Shown in pieces: positions 52,507-61,713 of a DNA stretch of 64,000 nt. The notes under the pieces are model-generated. The model worked only from the letters and a program-made list of their open reading frames with translations. It ran no database searches and was not told the DNA's origin. Both the position numbers and the translations under genes were made by a program. Location: NCBI GenBank assembly GCA_964607445.1, contig CAZSKN010000008.1:22166-86165 (forward strand), given 5' to 3'. Origin of the DNA: CALCKU01 sp964607445 (GTDB lineage: Bacteria > Pseudomonadota > Alphaproteobacteria > Caulobacterales > Maricaulaceae). Every line of letters starts with the position of its first letter. The first letter of the stretch is position 1.

Positions 52507-53964
52507 TTAACTCGGCATTGTATAATTAGGTGACTCGCGCGCGATTGTGACATCATGGACGTGACTTTCCCGTAATCCCGCATTTGTAATACGGATAAAC
52601 TTAGCGCGTTCGTGTAATTCAGAGATGTTTTTGGATCCCGTATAGCCCATTGTGGCGCGTACACCGCCAATCAACTGATGTAATATAGGTGCGACGGGCC
52701 CTTTATAAGCAACCCGACCTTCGACACCTTCAGGTACGAGTTTCATGGAGTTTGAAACTTCTTTTTGAAAATATCTATCAGCCGATCCTCTTGCCATGGC
52801 CGAAACCGATCCCATACCCCGATAGGATTTATAGGATCGTCCCTGGAATAGAAACACCTCGCCGGGAGTCTCTTCGGCACCCGCCAACATAGACCCGACC
52901 ATGCAACTTTCCGCTCCGGCAGCTAGGGCTTTGGCCATATCGCCCGAATATTTAACCCCCCCATCCGCTATGACAGGCACATTCGCTTTTTGGGCTACGG
53001 CACAAGCATCCATAATCGCCGTTAATTGCGGCACACCTATACCCGCGACAATACGTGTGGTGCATATAGACCCCGGCCCGATACCGACTTTAATCGCATC
53101 TGCACCTGCACCTATAAGAGCTTTCGCCGCCTCTTCAGTAGCGATATTGCCCGCAATGATTTGCGTGCTTGAAAGCTCTTTCTTAAGCCGCTGAACTTGT
53201 TCTATAACCATGGCATTGTGACCATGGGCCGTATCAATAACAACGGCGTCTACGCCCGCATCAACCAAAGCCATGGCACGCTCATAGCCGGCCGCCCCTA
53301 CCGTTGAGGCCGCAGCAACGCGTAAACGTCCCTGATTATCCTTACAGGCATTTGGAAAGTTCTCGGCCTTATCCATATCTTTAACAGTAATCAATCCAAC
53401 ACACCGATAGTCATCATCAACAACCAAAAGCCGTTCTATGCGATGTTCATGTAACAAGGACCGGGCCTGAGCTTCCGTAGCCCCGACTTTGATGGTGACT
53501 AATTTTGTCGTCATGAGGCGAGAGACTAATTCATTAGGGTCGGTCGCAAACCGGACATCTCTATTCGTGACAATCCCAACCAATTTACCATTGGGTTCGA
53601 CGACGGGAATACCGGAAATATTGTGATGTTCTGCAAGCGCTTTCAACTCGGCCCGGGTGGCCTTCGGGCCAATAGTTACCGGATTTACGACCATACCGGA
53701 TTCATACCTCTTGACTTTACGAACCTCTTCAGCCTGTTCTTCATTGCTCATATTACGGTGAATGACACCGATGCCCCCAGTTTGAGCCATGACGATAGCC
53801 AAGCGGGCCTCGGTTACAGTGTCCATAGCCGCAGACACTAACGGCACATTAATCTTAATGTCCCGCGTCAAGCGGGTCTGCAAATCCGCATTGGCGGGTA
53901 ATATATCTGACGCACGGGGCTGCAAAAGCACGTCATCGAAGGTTAAGCCTTCTCGAATCTCCAT
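52507..53964 (-). CDS. guaB: IMP dehydrogenase
   Basis: 485-residue NAD-dependent enzyme that oxidises IMP to XMP, the rate-limiting step to GMP. The N-terminal FDDVLLQP segment, a CBS-domain pair (about 95-205), the catalytic loop GIGPGSICTTRIVAG with Cys301, and the flap region KSYRGMGSVSAM are visible. ATG at 53964 with AGGAGA 6 bases upstream. First gene of the guaB-MAPEG-rsmB-guaA string and divergent from the MBL lipoprotein gene. Confidence 0.97.
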   Translation of the reverse strand: MEIREGLTFDDVLLQPRASDILPANADLQTRLTRDIKINVPLVSAAMDTVTEARLAIVMAQTGGIGVIHRNMSNEEQAEEVRKVKRYESGMVVNPVTIGPKATRAELKALAEHHNISGIPVVEPNGKLVGIVTNRDVRFATDPNELVSRLMTTKLVTIKVGATEAQARSLLHEHRIERLLVVDDDYRCVGLITVKDMDKAENFPNACKDNQGRLRVAAASTVGAAGYERAMALVDAGVDAVVIDTAHGHNAMVIEQVQRLKKELSSTQIIAGNIATEEAAKALIGAGADAIKVGIGPGSICTTRIVAGIGVPQLTAIMDACAVAQKANVPVIADGGVKYSGDMAKALAAGAESCMVGSMLAGAEETPGEVFLFQGRSYKSYRGMGSVSAMARGSADRYFQKEVSNSMKLVPEGVEGRVAYKGPVAPILHQLIGGVRATMGYTGSKNISELHERAKFIRITNAGLRESHVHDVTIARESPNYTMPS

Positions 53965-54089
53965 CGGAGTCTCCTACTTTTGCAAGCGGGGGTTATCAGT
54001 AAAGTCGACAAGGTGCAAAGAGAAAATGTTAGCAATAGGTTAAATAATACATACAATATGATATGATATGGAACCCAAAGGATTTGGAT

Positions 54090-55136
54090 ATGTCTTATCG
54101 CAAATTTATCGCTTCTATATCCCGACATTCGGGGAACTGGATCAAAATCTGTATCATCAGCGCAATTCTATCAATCGCGGCATGCCAGCAAGGTGAATCC
54201 CCTGCCCCCCAAAATAAAGCCAAAAACACGACATCTGAGACCGAAAAAAGCTGTTCGGTTCAGTTTCTTATACTCGGCACCTCTCAGGACGCCGGCACAC
54301 CGCAAATTGGCACTGTAAATGACCCTGCGTGGACAAATACAAACCTGAAAAAATATGCGACGTCTGCTGCACTTATAGATCATAGATCACAAGACCGGTT
54401 TTTATTTGAGGCCACACCGGACATGCGCGAACAGCTTTACTTTCTGGATAAAACTGCACCCATACATATCAATCAAAAAAAATTAGGACTGGCAGGTATT
54501 TTTCTGACCCATGCTCATATCGGTCATTATGCCGGGCTCATTTACGCCGGGCACGAGTCGGCTGGAACCGATAAATTACCCGTATTTGCAATGCCCCGAA
54601 TGGCTAATTTTTTACGCACACAAGGGCCGTGGAGTCAGCTCGTCGAGTTTAAAAATATTACAATTTCTGTCCTACAAAATCGGGTTGAACTCCCCCTGTC
54701 TCGGGACGTATTTGTGACGCCATATCAAGTTCCTCATCGGGACGAATTTTCTGAAACTGTCGGCTATGTTATTAAAGGGCCAAGCCGGAAGGTTCTGTTT
54801 TTACCCGATATTGATGATTGGGATAAATGGAACACAGACTATAATATATCCATAGAAGATATGATAAAACAGGTTGATTATGCTTTCATAGACGCCACAT
54901 TTTTTAGCGATACCGAATTACCGGGGCGCGATATGTCAGCAATTCCTCACCCGCGTGTCGAGCACTCCATGGCCCGTATTGAACACGCTATACCGGCGCA
55001 TAAAGACAAGGTACATTTCATCCATATCAACCATACCAATCCGATTAGATATCCAGATAGCGCGCAATCCCTTACTTTAAAGCGTCGAGGGTTTCATGTC
55101 GCCCGTCTGGGAGACAGCTATTGTCTGAGCCAATAA
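54090..55136 (+). CDS. PqqB-like MBL-fold hydrolase, lipoprotein
   Basis: 348 residues with a lipoprotein signal (lipobox LSIAAC, Cys32), so it should be membrane-anchored in the periplasm. The mature part begins with LGTSQDAGTPQIG, and the metal site reads THAHIGHYAGL, i.e. HxHxGH in place of the usual HxHxDH. PHRDE, PDIDDWDKW and the C-terminal HINHTNP follow. This matches a PqqB-like branch outside PQQ operons; the substrate is unknown. The ATG at 54090 is preferred because AAAGGA lies upstream; ATG 54063 has no site. Divergent from guaB, and ending 1 base before the end of convergent rlmE. Confidence 0.88.
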   Translation: MSYRKFIASISRHSGNWIKICIISAILSIAACQQGESPAPQNKAKNTTSETEKSCSVQFLILGTSQDAGTPQIGTVNDPAWTNTNLKKYATSAALIDHRSQDRFLFEATPDMREQLYFLDKTAPIHINQKKLGLAGIFLTHAHIGHYAGLIYAGHESAGTDKLPVFAMPRMANFLRTQGPWSQLVEFKNITISVLQNRVELPLSRDVFVTPYQVPHRDEFSETVGYVIKGPSRKVLFLPDIDDWDKWNTDYNISIEDMIKQVDYAFIDATFFSDTELPGRDMSAIPHPRVEHSMARIEHAIPAHKDKVHFIHINHTNPIRYPDSAQSLTLKRRGFHVARLGDSYCLSQ

Positions 55137-55137
55137 C

Positions 55138-55920
55138 TCAGCCTTTAAACCCTTTGGCGACAAGATATACCTCTGGACTTCCCGCTCGCGACGCATTCGG
55201 CTTAGCATGTCGCACGGTTTTGAAGCGTTTCTTTAACGTTTCCAACAATTTACCCTCAGCGCCACCCTGAAAAACTTTGGTAATAAAATGTCCTCCGGGG
55301 GCCAATACGTCCATAGCAAAATCTGCAGCCGCTTCTACAAGTGCGACCGTACGCAGATGATCCGTATTCCTGTGACCGGTAGTATTGGCAGCCAAATCAG
55401 ACATAACAAGGCTAGGTCGGGTTTTCAAATATGATTTAATCTTGGCGGGCGCTTCAGAATCCATAAAATCCATTTCGATCAAATCAGATCCGGCGACCAT
55501 TTCTACGGGCAGTATATCAATACCGACAACGCGTCCGGCCCCGCGTTCTAATCCGACTTGAACCCATCCACCGGGGGCGCATCCAAGATCAACAATAACG
55601 GCCTTTGGTTTGATAAGTTTAAACCTCTCATCGAGTTCAGCGAGTTTAAACGCCGCCCGAGAGCGGTAGCCCATCGCTTTGGCTTTGGCGACATAGGGAT
55701 CATTAATTTGACGTTCCAACCAGAGTTTAGAGGACAATTTACGTCCCTTTGCAGTTTTCACCTTATGCGTCATCATACGTGCCGCATCTTCGCCCGACAT
55801 TTTCTGAGTTTTCCGGCCGCGTTTCTCACCACCGGGTTTATTTCCACTCATACGTTTTCGACCACGCGCAGGGGCTTCAAAACTTTTAGATTTCGGCGGG
55901 AATTTAGGTGGTTGGGTCAT
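55138..55920 (-). CDS. rlmE: 23S rRNA 2'-O-methyltransferase RlmE (FtsJ/RrmJ)
   Basis: 260-residue SAM-dependent enzyme that methylates U2552 of 23S rRNA. The K-D-K-E catalytic tetrad is visible in RSRAAFKL, MSDLAANTTG, FITKVFQGG and SPEVYLVAKG; motif I is VDLGCAPGGW. An extra basic N-terminal tail of about 50 residues (RGRKRMSG, EKRGRKTQ) precedes the core, likely for RNA binding. It overlaps the ppx gene by 17 bases at its start, the usual alphaproteobacterial pairing. Confidence 0.95.
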   Translation of the reverse strand: MTQPPKFPPKSKSFEAPARGRKRMSGNKPGGEKRGRKTQKMSGEDAARMMTHKVKTAKGRKLSSKLWLERQINDPYVAKAKAMGYRSRAAFKLAELDERFKLIKPKAVIVDLGCAPGGWVQVGLERGAGRVVGIDILPVEMVAGSDLIEMDFMDSEAPAKIKSYLKTRPSLVMSDLAANTTGHRNTDHLRTVALVEAAADFAMDVLAPGGHFITKVFQGGAEGKLLETLKKRFKTVRHAKPNASRAGSPEVYLVAKGFKG

Positions 55921-57187
55921 CGGTGTTTATATATTCATCATTTACAGCCTGAGATCTCATAGGCGGCCCGGATGGTACGACCTTCGTATTCGCTAAAGCT
56001 TTCGGTTTTATATGAATTTTTTGGGTTTGGCGCATAAGCCCCATTAAGATACCTTCGCGCAACCCCCGATCAGCGACACGAATTTTTTTACAAGGCCACA
56101 TTTCACAGACGACATCCATAATCGCACATCCAGCCACCAGTAAAGCCGCTCTATCCTCACCTATACTCGGCTCTTTCGCACGCTCATCAGTTGTCAACCT
56201 ACTCATATCTCGCGCAATTTTAACTACGGTTTTTTGTGAAATCCATAACCCGTCAATTTTATCACGTTTATAAGATGGAAGTTTTAAATGCACAGCCGCC
56301 AATGAGGTGATCGTTCCAGACGTACCGATAAGGTGCCCACGGCCCTGTCTGAATGTTTTGGTAAATCGTTTGTCACATCCTGCGGCGATGATAGCCTCCC
56401 TTACCGCAGCCTTCATATCTGCATATCTGGCCTCAAGGTCAGGGGTTTCGGGCACTTGCTCAGATAATGTTACAACCCCCAAAGGTAAAGACGCCCAGGC
56501 ACTAATGGGGGGACGATGAACCCGTGGCGCTTGCATGGAAATTGGCAGCGTCTCGTCTTTAATTGTCGCAGAGTGTTCGGTTTGATCTGCCCCGCCTTGA
56601 TCATGTTTGGATGACCGGCGTAAGCGCCTTACGTCAACCCAACTCAATTCGGTCGACCCTCCCCCTATATCAATTACAAGGGCGACATCTTTTGATGTAT
56701 CAATCAGATTCAGACATCCCATCACAGAAAGACGCGCTTCGACCCGGGGTGAAATCACCTCCAACATAATACCGGTTTCGGATTTGACGCGTTTGACAAA
56801 TTCATCACAATTCGAAGCTTGCCGACAGGCTTGAGTCGCCACGCAACGCCAGCGTTTCACGCGTTTTAGCCCCATTTTCTTAGAGCAGTGCTGAATAGCC
56901 TCAACGGCGGCGCTCATACTGTCTTCCGATAATCGTCCGCTCGTCGATAAACCCGCCCCGAGGCGCACGACTTTAGAATATGAGTCGACAACCCTGAACC
57001 CGGTTTTCACGGGCTTAGCAATTAAAAGTCGACAATTATTCGTCCCTAAATCTAGGGCCGCATATGTATCCGGCTTACGTCCTGAACGCCCCCGTCGCTT
57101 ACGAGGCCTATTCCGAGGACGTTTCGCTGAGTCAGATATAGTTTTCTGTACCTCAGCAGCACCGGACGTGATATCGTCACCCGGCAT
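55904..57187 (-). CDS. Ppx/GppA family phosphatase
   Basis: 427-residue ASKHA-fold enzyme. YAALDLGTNNCRLLIAKP (P-loop 1), LVIDIGGGSTELSWV (P-loop 2) and GTSGTITSLAAVHL are the family motifs. Members cleave polyphosphate or the pentaphosphate of pppGpp; the length here is short for exopolyphosphatase with a C-terminal domain. The N-terminus is highly basic (about residues 20-35, RPRNRPRKRRGR), an addition not needed for catalysis. It precedes rlmE with a 17-base overlap. Confidence 0.93.
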   Translation of the reverse strand: MPGDDITSGAAEVQKTISDSAKRPRNRPRKRRGRSGRKPDTYAALDLGTNNCRLLIAKPVKTGFRVVDSYSKVVRLGAGLSTSGRLSEDSMSAAVEAIQHCSKKMGLKRVKRWRCVATQACRQASNCDEFVKRVKSETGIMLEVISPRVEARLSVMGCLNLIDTSKDVALVIDIGGGSTELSWVDVRRLRRSSKHDQGGADQTEHSATIKDETLPISMQAPRVHRPPISAWASLPLGVVTLSEQVPETPDLEARYADMKAAVREAIIAAGCDKRFTKTFRQGRGHLIGTSGTITSLAAVHLKLPSYKRDKIDGLWISQKTVVKIARDMSRLTTDERAKEPSIGEDRAALLVAGCAIMDVVCEMWPCKKIRVADRGLREGILMGLMRQTQKIHIKPKALANTKVVPSGPPMRSQAVNDEYINTDDPTT

Positions 57188-57324
57188 ATCTTACTTTCTG
57201 GCGAGGTCGCATAATTGCGCCGCTTACGCCCATTCCCGTATAACATAACGTAATCTTGCATAAGTGCAAAGAGAAAGTCTTAGGCTTATCCGGACGGAGT
57301 CGGCTCCCGTTTTAAACTGTGGCA

Positions 57325-59112
57325 TCAATGAATATCCATATGATCTGAAAGCTGGCTCCAATCCGGATCGGGTTCAAGAGCTTCCATAGCTTCATGTTGT
57401 GATAAAAATATCTGACCACTTAAATTTTGTATTAAATTTGATCTAAACAGGCGTTCTTTAACCCGGCTTTGTATATCAGAAAAATGCATATCTATAGCGG
57501 CGCTTCTAAGTCGTTTATTTATCTCCTCAAGACTAGATAAAGCACTAGCATCAATATGGCTGACCGCCGTACACATTAAAATTAAGTCAGTCATTTCAGG
57601 ACTTTCCGAAACGATTTGCGCCACACGGTCTTCGAGATATCGCGCATTCGCATAATATAGGCTCTCGTCAATTCGCAGCGTTTTGACCTTTTCATGTGTT
57701 TCCACATTAAACCGGGATGCATCTCTATAGTGCTGCGTACCGGGAAATCGTCCGACAAGAGCAATATGGGGCCGCAATGTCGCCCGAATGTGTAACGCCA
57801 TAGCCAAAACAACGCCGACCAACACCCCCCACTGCACCCCAAAAAACAAGACAGACAATAAAGTCGCAAGCGCGGTTACACCATCGGCCCGATTATATAT
57901 CCATGTTCTCCACAGGCTCTTGAAATCAAACAGACTAAAACACGCGACAATAATCAATGCCGCGAGAACCGCTAATGGAAGATTTTTCAAAACCGGTGTA
58001 AAAAACACCGCTGTAATGGCCATCATGGCCGCGACTAAAATACTGACAACAGGCGTTTTGCCACCCGCCGTGAAATTCACCGCAGACCGAGACATACTGC
58101 CATTTATAGGATAACCCCCACTTAACCCCGCCACTATATTGGACGCTCCTAATCCCAGAAGTTCTTTGTTAGAGTCGATGCGCTGTCGAGACCGCGATGC
58201 CAATTCTTGCGCTGTAGACGTACTGTCCACAAAAGCCACTATCGCTATCACAATCGCCGGAACAATCAGATTTTCATACTCTGGAATATCCATGCTAGGA
58301 AAAACGAAAGGCGGCATACCGGCAGGAATTTCTCCGACTACCCGAACGCCATAACGGTCTGGTAAGTCGAGAATTTGACTAATAAGAATATAAATGGCGA
58401 TGACTATAATAGGCGCCATTCTTGCGATTAATTTGGCGTGATAACTCCGTATACGAAGTTTAACCAGACCAAAAGCAAGATATTGTTTTACGCCCCAAAG
58501 TACAACAATGGCGGATAGGCCAACATAAAGTGCGACTATATTAGTAAGTACAAGTTTTGACGATAACTCCACCCATAGCTCCCAGACGGTTCCTCCCCCG
58601 GAATCCACTCCAAAAACATGCTTTAACTGACTGAAAACAATCAATAAAGCAGCGCCAGTAATATAAGCAGACACGACAGGTCGAGACACAAAATTCATGA
58701 CAAATCCGGCGCGAAATAATCCGGCCAAAATGAGAACTACACCCGTCATAAAGGCAAGTGCAGCCGCATTCAGCAAGCGTGTTTCAGGCGGCAATGTCGC
58801 GATTATCGCTGCCGTCATAAGCGAAATGACGGCTGTTGGCCCGACGTTCAAATAATTAGAAGACCCAAATAGCGCATAGGCTATCAGGGGTAAAATCGAA
58901 ACATAAATCCCCACTTGTGGCGGCAGCCCCGCTAACAGCGCATAGGCAAGCGATTGCGGAACTAAAAGAATAGTCACGATAACCGCCGCTAAAAAATCAT
59001 CCGCAAATAGTGTCGTCGAATATCCGCTGATCCATCCCCATTGATTAAGGACACTCTGTTTCAGCCCAGAAGGGCGTGCATCTGGTGAATTTTGCTTAGG
59101 AACAATCGCCAT
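57325..59112 (-). CDS. SulP/SLC26-family anion transporter with STAS domain
   Basis: 595-residue inner-membrane transporter. Ten or more helices fill about 35-450, including the family segments QSLAYALLAGLPPQVGIYVS, FGSSNYLNVGPTAVISLMTA and GLSGGYPINGSMSRSAVNF. The cytosolic STAS domain follows at about 465-580 with LMCTAVSHIDASALSSLEEI. Candidates are sulfate, bicarbonate or dicarboxylate. It lies 58 bp downstream of the DUF442 gene in the same direction, which makes a sulfur-linked role possible. Confidence 0.92.
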   Translation of the reverse strand: MAIVPKQNSPDARPSGLKQSVLNQWGWISGYSTTLFADDFLAAVIVTILLVPQSLAYALLAGLPPQVGIYVSILPLIAYALFGSSNYLNVGPTAVISLMTAAIIATLPPETRLLNAAALAFMTGVVLILAGLFRAGFVMNFVSRPVVSAYITGAALLIVFSQLKHVFGVDSGGGTVWELWVELSSKLVLTNIVALYVGLSAIVVLWGVKQYLAFGLVKLRIRSYHAKLIARMAPIIVIAIYILISQILDLPDRYGVRVVGEIPAGMPPFVFPSMDIPEYENLIVPAIVIAIVAFVDSTSTAQELASRSRQRIDSNKELLGLGASNIVAGLSGGYPINGSMSRSAVNFTAGGKTPVVSILVAAMMAITAVFFTPVLKNLPLAVLAALIIVACFSLFDFKSLWRTWIYNRADGVTALATLLSVLFFGVQWGVLVGVVLAMALHIRATLRPHIALVGRFPGTQHYRDASRFNVETHEKVKTLRIDESLYYANARYLEDRVAQIVSESPEMTDLILMCTAVSHIDASALSSLEEINKRLRSAAIDMHFSDIQSRVKERLFRSNLIQNLSGQIFLSQHEAMEALEPDPDWSQLSDHMDIH

Positions 59113-59170
59113 GACTCTAGACTGTCAGGATTCAGTTAAATTATCAATATCAGCTATATGCCAATAAAAT

Positions 59171-59593
59171 TTAAGTTTTGCTGGCAAGATAACCTTCGAG
59201 CGGCACACGTAATTGTTCTAAGCCATATCCTGCTGCAGATACCGCGTCTAAAACACCGTCCACTCCCAGTTTTTCAACATGCGCAAAGCACCACAATGCC
59301 GATGAACGCGTGCCACTGGCGCATAACGCGACAATCGGGCGTGGACTCTCCTCAAAAGCGGTACAACTGGCCTCTATAAGACCAGCGGTTAATCCCCCTG
59401 CCATAGGAATATGATGATAATCTACGCCGCAACCCTGAGCCATGGCTTCTAAAGTTTCTGAAAGCGGTTGTAAGGGCGCTTCCATATCCGGACGGTTATT
59501 AATGAATGTCATAACCCCCTGCTCGGCGAGAGCTTGTATCTGCGCCGGTAATAATTGCCCCGTTACGAAAACATCCCCCGGCAGCTCCTTCAT
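59171..59593 (-). CDS. DUF442 (beta-lactamase-hydrolase-like) phosphatase-fold protein
   Basis: 140 residues matching the TIGR01244/DUF442 family, relatives of the Blh rhodanese-like half that takes part in sulfide handling. The active-site loop is VALCASGTRSSALW, i.e. Cys-x4-Arg. The N-terminal GDVFVTGQLLPAQIQALAEQGVMTFINNRPD is the DUF442 start. Whether it acts as sulfurtransferase or phosphatase is open. It lies immediately (less than 1 bp) before tkt's stop and just upstream of the SulP gene on the minus strand. Confidence 0.88.
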   Translation of the reverse strand: MKELPGDVFVTGQLLPAQIQALAEQGVMTFINNRPDMEAPLQPLSETLEAMAQGCGVDYHHIPMAGGLTAGLIEASCTAFEESPRPIVALCASGTRSSALWCFAHVEKLGVDGVLDAVSAAGYGLEQLRVPLEGYLASKT

Positions 59594-61588
59594 CTAACGC
59601 CCTAACATAGCTTTGGCTTGGGCGATTATAGCCGCCGTCGTAATCCCGAAATGTTCAAATAAATCCGCTCCGGGCGCAGAGGCGCCAAAACTCTTCATAC
59701 CAATAAAACCGCCATTGCGGCCGATCAAACGGTCCCATCCCTGCCGAATACCCGCTTCTATCGCGATTTTAGGTAAATCTTTCCCGATTACAGACCGGAT
59801 ATACATCTCATCTTGCTCAAGAAACAAATCCATACATGGCACAGACACGACCCGTGCTGAAATATTTTCCTGACTTAAAGCTTTGTGGGCTTCAACGGCC
59901 AAATGTACCTCAGACCCAGAGGCCATAAGGACAATATCATCACTTCCGGCGCCCGGTTCCAAGACATAGGCGCCTCGCGCGCACATGTTTTTAATCGCAG
60001 ATTCGCGCACAGCCGGCACCCCTTGACGGGTCAATGCATGTAATGACGGTCCCGAAGTACGTTCGACAGAGAGTTCCCAGCATTCTGCCGTTTCAATAGC
60101 GTCAGCCGGCCTGAACACATAAAGATTAGGAATAGCGCGCAAGCTCGCGACATGTTCAACGGGTTGATGCGTTGGCCCATCTTCCCCAACGCCGATACTA
60201 TCATGTGTCATCACATAGATCACACGCGCTCCCATCAAAGCCGAAAGCCGTATAGACGGGCGACAATAATCAGAAAAAACTAAAAATGTGCCTGAATACG
60301 GAATGATACCCCCGTGTAAAGCCATTCCGTTCATCGCCGCAGCCATGCCGTGTTCACGAATACCGTAATTCATATATCGTCCACCGTAATTATCGGCTTG
60401 TATCTCCGAAGCTGTCGCCGGGGTACGGGTTTTGTTCGAACCTTCAAGGTCAGCAGATCCAGATATCATATTGGTTAAGCTATGGGTTAAAACCTTCAAC
60501 GCATTGCCCGACGCCGCGCGCGTGGCTAATTTGGGTTGGGCTTGCGCTAGCTCATCTTTATAAGCCTGCATGGCGTCTTTCCAACCTGCATTTAATGCGC
60601 CGCTAATCGCCCGTTCAAAATCATTTTTATGTTTATGCGTTTCAACCCGTAACTTCCACGCCTTATGCTGCCGGCGACCTTTGCGCCCGGGACGCGCCCA
60701 GACTTTATAAATATGATCCGACACCTCAAACGGCGGATACTCCCAGCCTAAAGCCTTGCGTGTTTCTGCAATTTCATCATCTCCTAACGGCGCACCATGA
60801 ACTTTGGACGTCCCCGCTTTTGTCGGGGCCCCTTTACCAATTGTCGTTTTACACGCAATCAATGTCGGTTTATCCGATTTTTTAGCCCGTCGTAGCGCAT
60901 TTGCGAGTTTGCGCGCGTCATGACCATCACACGCTATCACATTCCATCCTACAGCTTTGAAGCGGGCGGTTTGGTTGGTACTGTCCGACAAGGCCACGGA
61001 GCCATCAATCGTGATATTATTATCATCCCATAATACAATCAATTTATGTAATTTCAGATGTCCAGCCAGAGATATAGCCTCTTGAGAAATCCCCTCCATC
61101 AAACAGCCATCACCCGCAATAACATAGGTATAATGATCAACCAGCTCATCACCGTAACGCGCATTCATATGTCGCTCGGCCAATGCAAACCCGACGGCAT
61201 TTGCAATGCCTTGACCTAGGGGGCCGGTTGTTGTTTCTACACCTGGTACATGTCCGTATTCAGGATGCCCGGCAGTGATGTAGCCGAGTTGCCGGAAATG
61301 CTTTATCTGTTCCATTGTCATGGCTTTATAACCCGTCAAATGTAACAGGCTATAGATCAACATAGACCCATGCCCTGCGGATAAAATGAACCGGTCGCGA
61401 TCAGGCCAATCTGGATCTTTGGGATCAAATTTCATAAATTTTGAAAATAAAACCGTCGCCGCATCAGCCATACCCATTGGCATGCCCGGATGCCCGGAAT
61501 TAGCCGCCTGTACAGCATCCATCGACAGGGCTGCTATAGCATTTCGCATATCTTTATGTTCAAGTTCTGATTTGGATAATTCCGCCAT
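59594..61588 (-). CDS. tkt: Transketolase
   Basis: Thiamine-diphosphate enzyme linking glycolysis and the pentose phosphate pathway. About 664 residues: GMPMGMADAATVLFSKFM and FILSAGHGSMLIYSLLHL, the ThDP motif GDGCLMEGISQEAISLAGHL with the divalent-metal loop WDDNNITIDG, the pyrimidine domain GIREHGMAAAMNGMAL and the C-terminal domain. An insertion rich in Lys/Arg (about 290-315) differs from the E. coli enzyme. The ATG at 61588 is preferred but a start at 61603 (GAGGG upstream, long spacing) is possible. The stop codon abuts the DUF442 gene start. Confidence 0.96.
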   Translation of the reverse strand: MAELSKSELEHKDMRNAIAALSMDAVQAANSGHPGMPMGMADAATVLFSKFMKFDPKDPDWPDRDRFILSAGHGSMLIYSLLHLTGYKAMTMEQIKHFRQLGYITAGHPEYGHVPGVETTTGPLGQGIANAVGFALAERHMNARYGDELVDHYTYVIAGDGCLMEGISQEAISLAGHLKLHKLIVLWDDNNITIDGSVALSDSTNQTARFKAVGWNVIACDGHDARKLANALRRAKKSDKPTLIACKTTIGKGAPTKAGTSKVHGAPLGDDEIAETRKALGWEYPPFEVSDHIYKVWARPGRKGRRQHKAWKLRVETHKHKNDFERAISGALNAGWKDAMQAYKDELAQAQPKLATRAASGNALKVLTHSLTNMISGSADLEGSNKTRTPATASEIQADNYGGRYMNYGIREHGMAAAMNGMALHGGIIPYSGTFLVFSDYCRPSIRLSALMGARVIYVMTHDSIGVGEDGPTHQPVEHVASLRAIPNLYVFRPADAIETAECWELSVERTSGPSLHALTRQGVPAVRESAIKNMCARGAYVLEPGAGSDDIVLMASGSEVHLAVEAHKALSQENISARVVSVPCMDLFLEQDEMYIRSVIGKDLPKIAIEAGIRQGWDRLIGRNGGFIGMKSFGASAPGADLFEHFGITTAAIIAQAKAMLGR

Positions 61589-61713
61589 AACATGTCTCGC
61601 CATCACACCATTAAGCCCTCTTGTGGGGCCAGATTCTATAGGTCAATGCCATGACAGGAGATCAGAGTACAGATGTAAGACGTCCTCAAATGTGGATGAC
61701 TACAAATTAGACG

